From contig JAIOQL010000663.1 of NCBI GenBank assembly GCA_021413405.1, positions 1-12,624 of the forward strand: a stretch of 12,624 nucleotides of DNA, read 5' to 3'. The number at the start of each line of letters is the position of its first letter. The first letter of the stretch is position 1. The notes beneath the pieces were generated by a model. It searched no databases and was not told the origin of the DNA. It saw only the letters and a program-made list of their open reading frames with translations. Shown piece after piece: positions 1 to 7,655 of this stretch. Both the position numbers and the translations under genes were made by a program. The stretch is from Leptospira sp. GTDB lineage: Bacteria; Spirochaetota; Leptospiria; Leptospirales; Leptospiraceae.

Positions 1-2534
1 AATGAAAAATTGGCAGCAAAATCGTCAATTTTCATTCCCCTCGAAAGATAATATTCTACATAGGTGAACGCATTTGAAAGTGTGAATGCCAATTGAGTGA
101 TCGGGTTGGCTCCAGCTTCTGCAATGTGATATCCTGAAATCGAAACAGAATAGAAATTCCGGATGCTTTTTTGTATAAAATATTCCTGTACATCACCCAT
201 CATCCGGAGAGAAAATTCTGCTGAAAAGATGCATGTGTTCTGAGCCTGATCTTCTTTCAGAATATCTGCCTGAACTGTTCCACGAATATTTTTCAGAGTG
301 GAAGTCTTTATTTTTTCATATTGCTCCGGTTCAATGATTTCAGAAGAAGGAACCCCGAGAAACAGGAGACCAAGTCCATTGTGCGATTCGGGAAGCTTTC
401 CATAATAAACCGGCTGGTCAACGCCTGCTTTCTCGAAATATTTTCGGACCTGTTCTTTTACTTTCTCGAGATCCCCGGATTCGCGAATATATTTTTCCAC
501 ATCGGCGTCTATCGCAGCATTGAAGAAAAATGAAAGTATGATCGGTGCCGGCCCGTTAATCGTCATCGATACGGAAGATGAAGAAGCGCTCAGATCAAAA
601 CCTGAATAAAGTTTTTTGGCATCATCCAGTGTCGGAACGGACACACCCGAATTTCCAATCTTACCATAATTGTCCTGTCTCAAATCAGGATCTTCTCCAT
701 AAAGAGTCACCGAATCGAACGCTGTCGAGAGACGCACAGCGCTGCCGGCTTCTGACAGAATATGAAAACGCCGGTTGGTTCTTTCGGGAGTTCCTTCTCC
801 TGCAAACATCCGCGTTGTGGCTTCATCGGATTTCCGGAAGGGAAAAACACCCGCGGTAAACGGGAAATGTCCCGGCAAATTTTCTTTGTATTTATAATTC
901 AGAAGTTCTTTATAGGAAGAAAAGGATGGGAGGCTCACCAGAGGAATCCTCGTTCCGGCAAGCGATTCAAAATGGAGTTTCTGCTTAATTTCTTTATCCC
1001 TGACCTTGAAAACCAGGAATTCTTCTTTGTAAGAATCCCTTAGAGAGTTCCAGTTTTCAAGCCATTCAATGTCTTCTGCATTCAACCCTGAATCTGCCTT
1101 CGCTATTTCTGTTTCGAGAAATTTCTTTATTTCAGGGTCATTTTCCGATGACTGCAATATGACTTTTAATGCATGCAGTTTCTCGGCGGCGGATTTGTAT
1201 TTCTCGAGCCTATTCCAGTGATCACGGATGCATGTACTTATTTCAAAAAGATAATTCGTTCTTTCAGAAGGAATTATGGTCCGATAATTTTGAGTCGCCA
1301 GCTTTTCCGTCTCTCCAATCAGAGAATTCAGGCTATACCCGGTTTTATCCCTGATCCGATTAACCAGATTCTCATAGAAAATATTCACACCTGTATCGTT
1401 AAAATTACTCGCAATGGTTCCAAACACCGGCATCTGCTCGGGGCTGCTGGTAAATAAATTGTGATTTCTCTGAAATTGTTTTTTTACATCCCGCAGTGCA
1501 TCCAGTGATCCCTTCCGGTCGAATTTATTGATCGCGACTATGTCTGCATAATCGAGGAGTTCGATTTTTTCGAGTTGCGTTGGTGCGCCAAAATCGGATG
1601 TCATTACATAAACGGTAAAGTCACAAAACGCAACTATTTCGGAATCAGACTGTCCGGTTCCCGAAGTTTCTACAAGGATTATATCAAAACCGGCATGCTT
1701 CACAACCTGTATGGTGTCACTCAAGGCTTCGGCAATTCCGCCCTTTTGTCCACGGGTGGCCAGCGAACGAAGATAGACTTTTTCATTATAAACAGAATTC
1801 ATCCTGATCCGGTCACCAAGCAATGCACCACCGGATTTTTTTTTCGACGGATCAATGCAGATTACCGCTATATTTTTCTCAGGATTGGCAACAAGGATTC
1901 TTCTGATGAGTTCGTCAGTCAGGGAACTTTTTCCTGCCCCGCCTGTACCTGTGATTCCAACAACAACAGATTTGCCGGATTTTCCGTTCAGGTAGACTGA
2001 ATTTTCCGCTTTTGAATTTTCAAAATAAGAAATAGCCCTGCTGATTTTTCTGAAATCGCCCGGAACAAGAGAATTCAAATCCGGGGTTTCGGAATTTAAA
2101 GGAAAATCGCATAACGCAAGCATTTCGTTTATGATTCCCTGTAACCCCAGCCGCATACCATCTTCGGGAGAAAATATTTTTGCCACGCCATATTTTTCGA
2201 GCTCCTCAATTTCTTCTTTTACAATTACTCCCCCACCTCCGCCAAATACTTTTACTAAAGATGCATTATTCTCACGTAGAAGATCCACGAGATATCTGAA
2301 ATATTCGATGTGTCCGCCCTGGTAGGAGCTGATCGCAATTCCCTGAACATCTTCCTGGATAGCTGCGGCAACAACTTCTTTCACAGAACGATTGTGTCCC
2401 AGATGAATAACCTCAGCTCCTGATGCCTGCAGCATTCGTCTGATAATGTTTATAGAAACATCGTGACCATCATACAAGGAAGCAGCTGTTACAAACCTGA
2501 TCTTATTTTTCGGGTTATAAATTTTTGTTTCCAA
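1..2534 (-). CDS. icmF: Fused isobutyryl-CoA mutase (IcmF), partial, C-terminus off the left edge
   Basis: Adenosylcobalamin-dependent cytosolic mutase that interconverts isobutyryl-CoA and n-butyryl-CoA, fused to its own G-protein chaperone. The visible 844 codons, in one open frame, show the IcmF order. First is a B12-binding domain with D22-x-H24-D-x-S27, where His24 is the lower cobalt ligand. Next is a MeaB-type GTPase with a P-loop GTGGAGKSS near residue 195, an ETSGTGQSD motif and NKFD. The mutase barrel begins near residue 550 with GVFPF and ISGYHIAEAG. Phe566 and Gln765 (in KEDQAQNT) appear to sit where methylmalonyl-CoA mutase has Tyr and Arg, which favours the isobutyryl/butyryl type. 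IcmF is about 1,090 residues, so roughly 245 are missing. The start is inferred to be TTG at 2534: an in-frame TAA lies four codons upstream, no ATG is available, and the B12 motif begins at residue 22. No good Shine-Dalgarno is seen. The gene lies 58 nt after the acyltransferase. The family call is secure; substrate choice is inferred. Confidence 0.92.
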   Translation of the reverse strand, partial: METKIYNPKNKIRFVTAASLYDGHDVSINIIRRMLQASGAEVIHLGHNRSVKEVVAAAIQEDVQGIAISSYQGGHIEYFRYLVDLLRENNASLVKVFGGGGGVIVKEEIEELEKYGVAKIFSPEDGMRLGLQGIINEMLALCDFPLNSETPDLNSLVPGDFRKISRAISYFENSKAENSVYLNGKSGKSVVVGITGTGGAGKSSLTDELIRRILVANPEKNIAVICIDPSKKKSGGALLGDRIRMNSVYNEKVYLRSLATRGQKGGIAEALSDTIQVVKHAGFDIILVETSGTGQSDSEIVAFCDFTVYVMTSDFGAPTQLEKIELLDYADIVAINKFDRKGSLDALRDVKKQFQRNHNLFTSSPEQMPVFGTIASNFNDTGVNIFYENLVNRIRDKTGYSLNSLIGETEKLATQNYRTIIPSERTNYLFEISTCIRDHWNRLEKYKSAAEKLHALKVILQSSENDPEIKKFLETEIAKADSGLNAEDIEWLENWNSLRDSYKEEFLVFKVRDKEIKQKLHFESLAGTRIPLVSLPSFSSYKELLNYKYKENLPGHFPFTAGVFPFRKSDEATTRMFAGEGTPERTNRRFHILSEAGSAVRLSTAFDSVTLYGEDPDLRQDNYGKIGNSGVSVPTLDDAKKLYSGFDLSASSSSVSMTINGPAPIILSFFFNAAIDADVEKYIRESGDLEKVKEQVRKYFEKAGVDQPVYYGKLPESHNGLGLLFLGVPSSEIIEPEQYEKIKTSTLKNIRGTVQADILKEDQAQNTCIFSAEFSLRMMGDVQEYFIQKSIRNFYSVSISGYHIAEAGANPITQLAFTLSNAFTYVEYYLSRGMKIDDFAANFS

Positions 2535-2592
2535 GGCTATTTGTTACTAACCGGAAATTCCGTAGGGCTTCCTTTTAAAAAAAAATGAGGCA

Positions 2593-3441
2593 TTATAGAA
2601 CTGTAGTAAAGCGTCTCGATTGTCCGCGTCTTTCCCTGTTGGTTGAAAGAAAATAGACCCGCTTCTCCAGTTCTTCCGTAAGTTCCTTGGCTGCTTTTTT
2701 GTCCGGACCTTTTGGAAACTGGTCAGGAAAAATCGGGTTACCGATATTGTATGTAATTTTAGTTTTAAATGCAGCCCCTGATAGGAATGCTTTTGGATCG
2801 GACATTTTCCAGGCGCCATTGATTCCCGAAGGAATGATGGGAACCTGGGCCCGGATGGCAAGTTTCGCGGCCATAGCCTTGAATCCGCCCATTACCCCAC
2901 TTTCAGTTCTGGTTCCTTCCGGATAAATGGATACGATTTCCCCCGCTTGAGCAAGAGAAATCATGTAATTTTCAAGTTCTTCGTAATAGGCAACCGCAGC
3001 TTTTGCACCATCACCATGAAAATTCCTGACAACAGGCATACTTCCCCATTCTTTGAGCTGGTTGCCATAAAGTTCTCCCATTGAGTTTAAAGTATCCTCT
3101 ATATACGGTTTTGTCAGGCTCAAAGGAAATTGGAGAAAGGGCGAACCGGGCTGGTTTATATAATTGATGATCTGTTCCTGTGGTCTGAAAATTTCCTCTT
3201 TTCCCAGGAAAATAATTTTTCGGGGGGAATAGATCCCCTGGACTGGAATGTCGAGCATGTCAGTGTGATTGCAGACTATGATTGCCCCGCCGGATTTAGG
3301 AATAAAATCAAGACCTGTGACTTCAATTTTGTAGATCAATTCAAGAACAGATTGAATCAGGAATACCGGAACTTCCCTTGGAATTGTAACAACCTTCAAT
3401 GCCTTTACCAAATCTTCTAATTTCAATTCGTCCGGAGTCAT
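2593..3441 (-). CDS. 1-acyl-sn-glycerol-3-phosphate acyltransferase (PlsC-like)
   Basis: Membrane-associated acyltransferase of the PlsC/LPLAT family, expected to add a fatty acyl chain to lysophosphatidic acid or a similar lysolipid in phospholipid synthesis. The 282 residues carry the catalytic NHTDMLD block (His59 to Asp64, the HX4D pair), YPEGTRT at 173-179 for glycerol-phosphate binding, and PIIPSGI at 201-207. The block between the first two motifs (VVRNF, about 137-141) departs from the common F-x-x-R form, so the exact acceptor lipid is open. A hydrophobic stretch near 24-38 precedes the first motif. The C-terminal tail after residue 250 is basic and looks like an add-on. The ATG start has AGGA seven bases upstream. 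It sits 81 nt after the DUF6687-like gene and 58 nt before icmF, possibly in the same transcript. Family call strong, acceptor uncertain. Confidence 0.85.
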   Translation of the reverse strand: MTPDELKLEDLVKALKVVTIPREVPVFLIQSVLELIYKIEVTGLDFIPKSGGAIIVCNHTDMLDIPVQGIYSPRKIIFLGKEEIFRPQEQIINYINQPGSPFLQFPLSLTKPYIEDTLNSMGELYGNQLKEWGSMPVVRNFHGDGAKAAVAYYEELENYMISLAQAGEIVSIYPEGTRTESGVMGGFKAMAAKLAIRAQVPIIPSGINGAWKMSDPKAFLSGAAFKTKITYNIGNPIFPDQFPKGPDKKAAKELTEELEKRVYFLSTNRERRGQSRRFTTVL

Positions 3442-3522
3442 TCTATTATCCTTTTATGCATATTAAAAAGTCTCGTTTATTCTATTACTCAGTCAAGATA
3501 AAAAATGGAACGCAATGAATCT

Positions 3523-4497
3523 CTAACCCTTTGCCTGGACAAAAAAGTCTTCCGTAAGCGATAAAAACAGTTCGAATGGAATAGAACTTTCCTCACATCT
3601 TGTCAGCTTCAGGGACGGGATCATATCCTCGATTCCCTCAAATTTCCATTTTCCGGATGGCTTTTCTATTCTGTTCAGAGATTCCGCCAGCAAGCCAAGA
3701 TCGAGGCGGGGCAAAAGAGGGTAAGAAATGAAATCTACCCAGCTTTCATACCGGTAGAGAAGAAAGAATTTTTTCCCATACTGAAAAATAATACGAAAAT
3801 ATTTCGTTCTGTTGTAAACCGGAATCAGGCTGAGATTATCCCGGATTATGGCTTTCAGGCTTCTCGGATCAGAACCAAAAAAATTTTCCTTTATTTGAAT
3901 AACAGCCAGGCCTAATTCCGGATACTCTTCTATTTTTATATCTCCCCGGTCAAAAAATCTTTCGGTCCTTTCGAACAATTCATCCGGATCTTTCCAGAAC
4001 TCATTGTATTTCGGGGTATTTTCGATTATATCCGGAAACACCTTAAGAACAGATTCATATAATAAACCACAACTTTCCCGGTACGGCAGGGAAAACAATT
4101 TCCGGTCGAACGGAGACTTTTTTGAATCAGCAAATGCAGATAACGTATAGGCAATGCGGGCAGCCTGCCTGTCTTCACACCAGGTAAAATCTCCGGCTCT
4201 TGCGACATTCTCCAGAAGTGTCCTGTTTTCCAGAGCATGTTCTGGATTTACCAGGGAATATACGCTAACAAGACCATCTTCATCAAAATGATTATTTGAA
4301 ACAATTTCGCAATCTTTCCTGAATTCAGAATTTTCAAGATATCTGAAAACGATCTCGACGGAAAGATCTGCCTTTAAAATTTCCGGGGTTTTATTTTTCG
4401 GCCAGTGAGAAAGAGTAAGTATCGTATCCTGGTTTGGAGAACCGTCGACTATTATATTTGGTTTACCGCCAAGTAAATGATAAGGCAGAAATCTCAC
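3523..4497 (-). CDS. DUF6687-like protein of unknown function
   Basis: A 324-residue protein without signal peptide or clear membrane helix, so probably cytoplasmic. The N-terminus, with YHLLGGKPNIIVDGS followed by LTLSHWP, reminds me of the DUF6687 family, but I recall this from memory and no function is established. The middle has ENVARAGDFTWCEDRQAARIAY (about 92-114), with conserved-looking acidic, Trp and Arg residues. The second half is rich in aromatic and charged residues (RTERFFDRGD, FRIIFQYGKKFFLLYRYESW). The start is GTG at 4497. A GGAG overlaps the final codons and TGA of the SH3-domain gene, and only 6 nt separate the two frames, so translation is probably coupled and the two proteins may act together. 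No catalytic motif was recognised. The gene is real by length, coupling and composition; the role is unknown. Confidence 0.75.
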   Translation of the reverse strand: MRFLPYHLLGGKPNIIVDGSPNQDTILTLSHWPKNKTPEILKADLSVEIVFRYLENSEFRKDCEIVSNNHFDEDGLVSVYSLVNPEHALENRTLLENVARAGDFTWCEDRQAARIAYTLSAFADSKKSPFDRKLFSLPYRESCGLLYESVLKVFPDIIENTPKYNEFWKDPDELFERTERFFDRGDIKIEEYPELGLAVIQIKENFFGSDPRSLKAIIRDNLSLIPVYNRTKYFRIIFQYGKKFFLLYRYESWVDFISYPLLPRLDLGLLAESLNRIEKPSGKWKFEGIEDMIPSLKLTRCEESSIPFELFLSLTEDFFVQAKG

Positions 4498-4503
4498 TTG
4501 GCT

Positions 4504-5856
4504 TCACTCCATAAATTTGAATCCGAAAATAGCTGCATTGTTTTTCGATCTCTTTTCCGGCTCGCGAATACAAAGTTCCCACTGCATACGATCCAAATTT
4601 ATTTTTTCCGGACCCAGCGGGTAAGATTCAATCCCTCCCAGAACCGTTTCTTCCCCGGAAAGCAATCTAACAAGTATTGATTCAGATTTCATTTTATATG
4701 CCCGGATTGTAAAATGTTCTTTTTTTCTATCGCTTCCGATAACATACCTATTTTCATTTACAAAGATACTTTCGCTATCTGCATCAACACGGAATGCAGA
4801 GACTGCCCCTGATTCTCCCTGATAATTCAGCTCAAATAAATTCACTTTTTCTTTTCCCGAAAGAAACATGTAGGAAAAATTGATGGAAGCTGCCCTGCCC
4901 GATTGCGTTCTACATATTTTTTTCTCCCGGCCACCGGAATTTCCATGGATAACAAATCCGGATTCTCCATCGATTGCCGCCATTTCTGTCCGGATATACT
5001 CCCCGGAAAAACCGGATGGAATTGAAGTGGGATCCCAACTTGCGAAATCCCAGGATTCTTCAGAATTCTTTCCGGTAAATTTCAGTGAATATTCATCAGC
5101 TAACCGGGAATCATAAGCGGTTTCTGTCAAAAATGCAGAAAACACCCAACCCGAGGAATTATCAGCAATCCTATAAATCTTCACCCAGTTTCCAGAGTGA
5201 CCGGAAATCGTTTCCTGGCGCTGGTCCCTGTCGGTCAGGAACAAAAATTCCTCTTTTGGAATTTTAAATAATGTTTTATTTTCAACTCCAGGTCCCGACC
5301 TGACATTCACATTTATTCCCTTGGAATTAAAGAGTCTCCCCCGGAAACCAGACTCTTCCTTTGACGCCAGGAAATGGATCAGCCCGAGAAAATCATTTTT
5401 AGCATTGGCGGATAACGGAGGTGGATCGTAATTCAGTGCCTCCGGAATTATTTCGGAAAATTCTTCGAGAAATGGCCTGGCATCAATCGCAAACACAGCC
5501 TCCATCAGCCGGGCATTTTCTACTCCCGTATTTATTCTCGCAGTATTTTTCAATTTTTCAAGGATGGCCCGGCTATGAAAATAGCTCCCCTTTCGCATTT
5601 TTAAAATGAACGGATCTTCAACCTTTGCTTTGTTTCTTTTTCCAAGTCTTGAACTGGCGACCGATGCGTAGAACAGTTCTTCGTCGGATGGATTTTTTAG
5701 AGACCGGACCAGCCCGATTATCTTTTCAAATTTCTCTTTCTCCAGGTAACCCGTGAATTTCTCCCTTGTCGAACGGAGATCAACGGACAAATAAAGTCCC
5801 CCGAGAAATATGATCAGAATTCCTGATATGAGAATGTAGAGTTTTTTGCGGATCAA
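4504..5856 (-). CDS. Membrane-anchored protein with a bacterial SH3 domain
   Basis: A 450-residue protein. KK at 4-5 is followed by a hydrophobic segment (about 6-24), giving a signal anchor or uncleaved signal peptide, with the rest expected in the periplasm. Residues 30-165 look helical. A bacterial SH3 domain follows at about 175-245, with NVNVRSGPG, WVKIY and GWVFSAFL; such domains often bind peptidoglycan or peptides. The last ~200 residues are beta-rich with no motif I know (SWDFASWDPTSIPSGFSG; WELCIREPEKRSKNNAAIFGFKF at the end) and may form a carbohydrate-binding-like sandwich, which is a guess. The start is taken as TTG at 5856 because it places KK directly before the anchor, but no convincing Shine-Dalgarno precedes it, so the start is uncertain. 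It lies 58 nt after the TolC-like gene and 6 nt before the DUF6687-like gene. Its specific role is not recognised. Confidence 0.75.
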   Translation of the reverse strand: MIRKKLYILISGILIIFLGGLYLSVDLRSTREKFTGYLEKEKFEKIIGLVRSLKNPSDEELFYASVASSRLGKRNKAKVEDPFILKMRKGSYFHSRAILEKLKNTARINTGVENARLMEAVFAIDARPFLEEFSEIIPEALNYDPPPLSANAKNDFLGLIHFLASKEESGFRGRLFNSKGINVNVRSGPGVENKTLFKIPKEEFLFLTDRDQRQETISGHSGNWVKIYRIADNSSGWVFSAFLTETAYDSRLADEYSLKFTGKNSEESWDFASWDPTSIPSGFSGEYIRTEMAAIDGESGFVIHGNSGGREKKICRTQSGRAASINFSYMFLSGKEKVNLFELNYQGESGAVSAFRVDADSESIFVNENRYVIGSDRKKEHFTIRAYKMKSESILVRLLSGEETVLGGIESYPLGPEKINLDRMQWELCIREPEKRSKNNAAIFGFKFME

Positions 5857-5914
5857 TAGACCAGGTTTAAAACCGTTTTCCGGTTCCTATCCTATTTATT
5901 TGTCGCAGACAGTT

Positions 5915-7528
5915 TCAATTGACATCCGGAATGATTTTATTCACATCGATTCCAAATTTCTCGAATAAATAATTTTTCGAAAGATCATAGCGTAATACAT
6001 TTATATTGAAATTGATCCGCGCCTGAGTCAGCATCAGCTGATCCTGCACAAGAGTATCAAGAGCATTCTTTACTGCAACTGCTGTAAACCTGCCCTTCCG
6101 GAAGCTGGATAAAATACCACTGTAATAGTTTTCTGCTTCCTTCTGGGTCCGCACCGCACTTTTCAGAATCTTCGCTGTAGCAATCATGGAATCAATCCTG
6201 GATCTGACATCATCTTTCACTTCATTTTTCAGATCTTCTTCTGCCAGTGCCGCCTGACGTATCATGATATGTCCGTCCCGGATCCCTGCTTTTACGCCTT
6301 TATCCGCAATTGAATACGTTACTTTTATCTGTCCGGTGAACTCCTGGTATTTTCCGGATCCAGCTCCCTCTGCTTTGTCCGTAAAATTGGTCTGAGGAGA
6401 AATAAGTGTCTGGCCTTTGCTCGCATAGGAACCTGTAGCCTTGACAGAAGGCAGTGCTTCATTCTCAGCGTTGCTTAGAGTCAATTCAGCAATTTTTTTT
6501 CTTCTTTGTATATTTTTGAAATCTATCCTGTGTTGCAGGGCATATTCCAGATCTTTTTCAAAATTAATTTCAGATGGAACATCGTCCAGGATATCAGTTA
6601 TACCGGAAATCTCAGAATCCGATGAAATTCCGAGCGTCCGGATAAATTTTCTTTTTGCTTCGTCTCTTTCGGCTTTGGTTTTTTCAAGCTGATTCTCGGC
6701 CTGAGCGACTAACGCATTCCATTGGTTGATCTCAAATTTTTCGGCAAGACCGATTCTTTGTTTGCTCGCGGTGAGATCACGTACATTTTTCGTGTTCTCA
6801 AGAAGCTTCTCATAAGTTTTCATTGAAGTTTCTGCTATTGAATAATTCCAATAGTCAACTAGTGTTTGAACAACAAGACTGGAAAGACGGAATACAGTTT
6901 CCTCTCTAGCCATCGCTGCCTGGTTTTCGAGAATTGATTCTATATTTCTATCCTGAACACCAAATGCGTTTTTTAAAAGATCCTGGCTGAGCGTAAGCGT
7001 TACTGCACCGGTATATAATGGTGGAATTCCCAGAGCACTGAAGCCAGCCGGAGTTGTCGCAGCACTTTCAAATGCATTTGAGTCAAACCGTGTTGAACTC
7101 GCTTCAATTTTGAAGTATGTTCCTGTAATGAACTGTTTCTCTATCCCGGCACTCAGTTTGTTTGTTTGAGACTTGGTTCCAGTAAATATATTTGCCTGGT
7201 TGAACGGAAGAACTGATTGCTGTGCTTCGGTTCCGGCCAATGCTCTCCAAGCATATTTGGATTGGCTTTTCAGCAAAGTAGAATCTGATTTTGTTACATC
7301 ATATTCTGCACTTTTAATCGAAGCGCTATTTTTCAGCGCCGCGATAATTGCTTCTTTCATCGTCAGGGTCCCGGTTATTTTTTGACCTCTCTCTATTTTC
7401 GCTTCTATTGTAGAGGGTTTTGATTCATCAGGACCGGTTGCAGGTAATTTATTGTCTTCTGTTGCTGCCGCATACAAAAACGATGACAGGGAAATTAAAA
7501 GTAAGTTGTATTTGAGGATCTTGCTCAT
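5915..7528 (-). CDS. TolC-family outer-membrane efflux/secretion channel protein
   Basis: Outer-membrane factor of the TolC/OEP family, the trimeric exit duct for tripartite efflux pumps or type I secretion. I chose the ATG at 7528 rather than an ATG 60 nt upstream, because it has GGAGG five bases ahead and opens directly with a signal peptide (MSKILKYNLLLISLSSFLYAAA, likely cleaved near residue 21). That gives 537 residues, somewhat longer than E. coli TolC. Two OEP repeats are visible: one begins at TMKEAIIAALKNSASIKSAE, with a beta-strand region ending in TLTLSQDLLKNAFG, and the second at LEYALQHRIDFKNIQRRKKI. Each is followed by long Lys/Glu/Ala-rich helices of the coiled-coil barrel. No adaptor or inner-membrane pump gene is in the window, so substrate and partner cannot be inferred. 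A 127-nt gap separates it from the sucD remnant. Confidence 0.87.
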   Translation of the reverse strand: MSKILKYNLLLISLSSFLYAAATEDNKLPATGPDESKPSTIEAKIERGQKITGTLTMKEAIIAALKNSASIKSAEYDVTKSDSTLLKSQSKYAWRALAGTEAQQSVLPFNQANIFTGTKSQTNKLSAGIEKQFITGTYFKIEASSTRFDSNAFESAATTPAGFSALGIPPLYTGAVTLTLSQDLLKNAFGVQDRNIESILENQAAMAREETVFRLSSLVVQTLVDYWNYSIAETSMKTYEKLLENTKNVRDLTASKQRIGLAEKFEINQWNALVAQAENQLEKTKAERDEAKRKFIRTLGISSDSEISGITDILDDVPSEINFEKDLEYALQHRIDFKNIQRRKKIAELTLSNAENEALPSVKATGSYASKGQTLISPQTNFTDKAEGAGSGKYQEFTGQIKVTYSIADKGVKAGIRDGHIMIRQAALAEEDLKNEVKDDVRSRIDSMIATAKILKSAVRTQKEAENYYSGILSSFRKGRFTAVAVKNALDTLVQDQLMLTQARINFNINVLRYDLSKNYLFEKFGIDVNKIIPDVN

Positions 7529-7655
7529 ATTGACCTCCGGAGGGGTACATATTCTCGCGGTTAGCGAAGCTCTCCTGCAAGGATTCATTCCCTTGTCTAC
7601 GAATCAAGCGGAAATGTCGGGGCTGTCAAAATAGCCCCAACCGGGAAATTGACGA
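7529..7655. other. Intergenic gap between sucD and the TolC-family gene
   Basis: A non-coding 127-nt gap. On the minus strand it carries the GGAGG ribosome-binding site of the TolC-like gene (about 7534-7538 in plus coordinates) and a short GC-rich hairpin next to the sucD end (listed separately). I see no convincing -35/-10 pair for the TolC-like gene, so it may be read from upstream or from a non-consensus promoter. Confidence 0.5.
7619..7638 (-). terminator. GC-rich hairpin after sucD, possible weak terminator
   Basis: GGGGCT at 7619-7624 pairs perfectly with AGCCCC at 7633-7638 across an 8-nt loop, 18 nt beyond the sucD stop. No T-run follows on either strand, so it is not a classical intrinsic terminator. 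It may instead stabilise the 3' end of the sucCD message or act with Rho. The stem is seen in the sequence; the function is a guess. Confidence 0.3.

Noticed and set aside
1575..2000. A 141-codon plus-strand frame opposite icmF
   Set aside because: It is a mirror of the highly conserved GTPase domain; its length is explained by coding constraint on the other strand.
2541..2575. Possible terminator between the acyltransferase and icmF
   Set aside because: The small CGGAATTTCCG dyad has a one-base centre and no following T-run on the coding strand; the A/T tract lies on the wrong side of it.
2547..2861. A 104-codon minus-strand frame at the end of the acyltransferase gene
   Set aside because: It overlaps the conserved acyltransferase frame, has low-complexity basic composition and no motif; the acyltransferase frame carries the family motifs.
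7534..7543. Perfect 10-bp palindrome CCTCCGGAGG at the TolC-like ribosome site
   Set aside because: It has no loop, so it cannot form a stable RNA hairpin that hides the site, and it contains the over-represented TCCGGA word; no regulatory claim is warranted.
7625..7630. TTGACA-like hexamer inside the hairpin loop after sucD, as a -35 for the TolC-like gene
   Set aside because: No acceptable -10 lies 16-18 nt downstream; the best candidates match only half of TATAAT.
7452..7634. Short plus-strand reading frame over the start of the TolC-like gene
   Set aside because: It is antisense to the signal-peptide region and spacer, has no ribosome site and no family resemblance, so it is a shadow frame.
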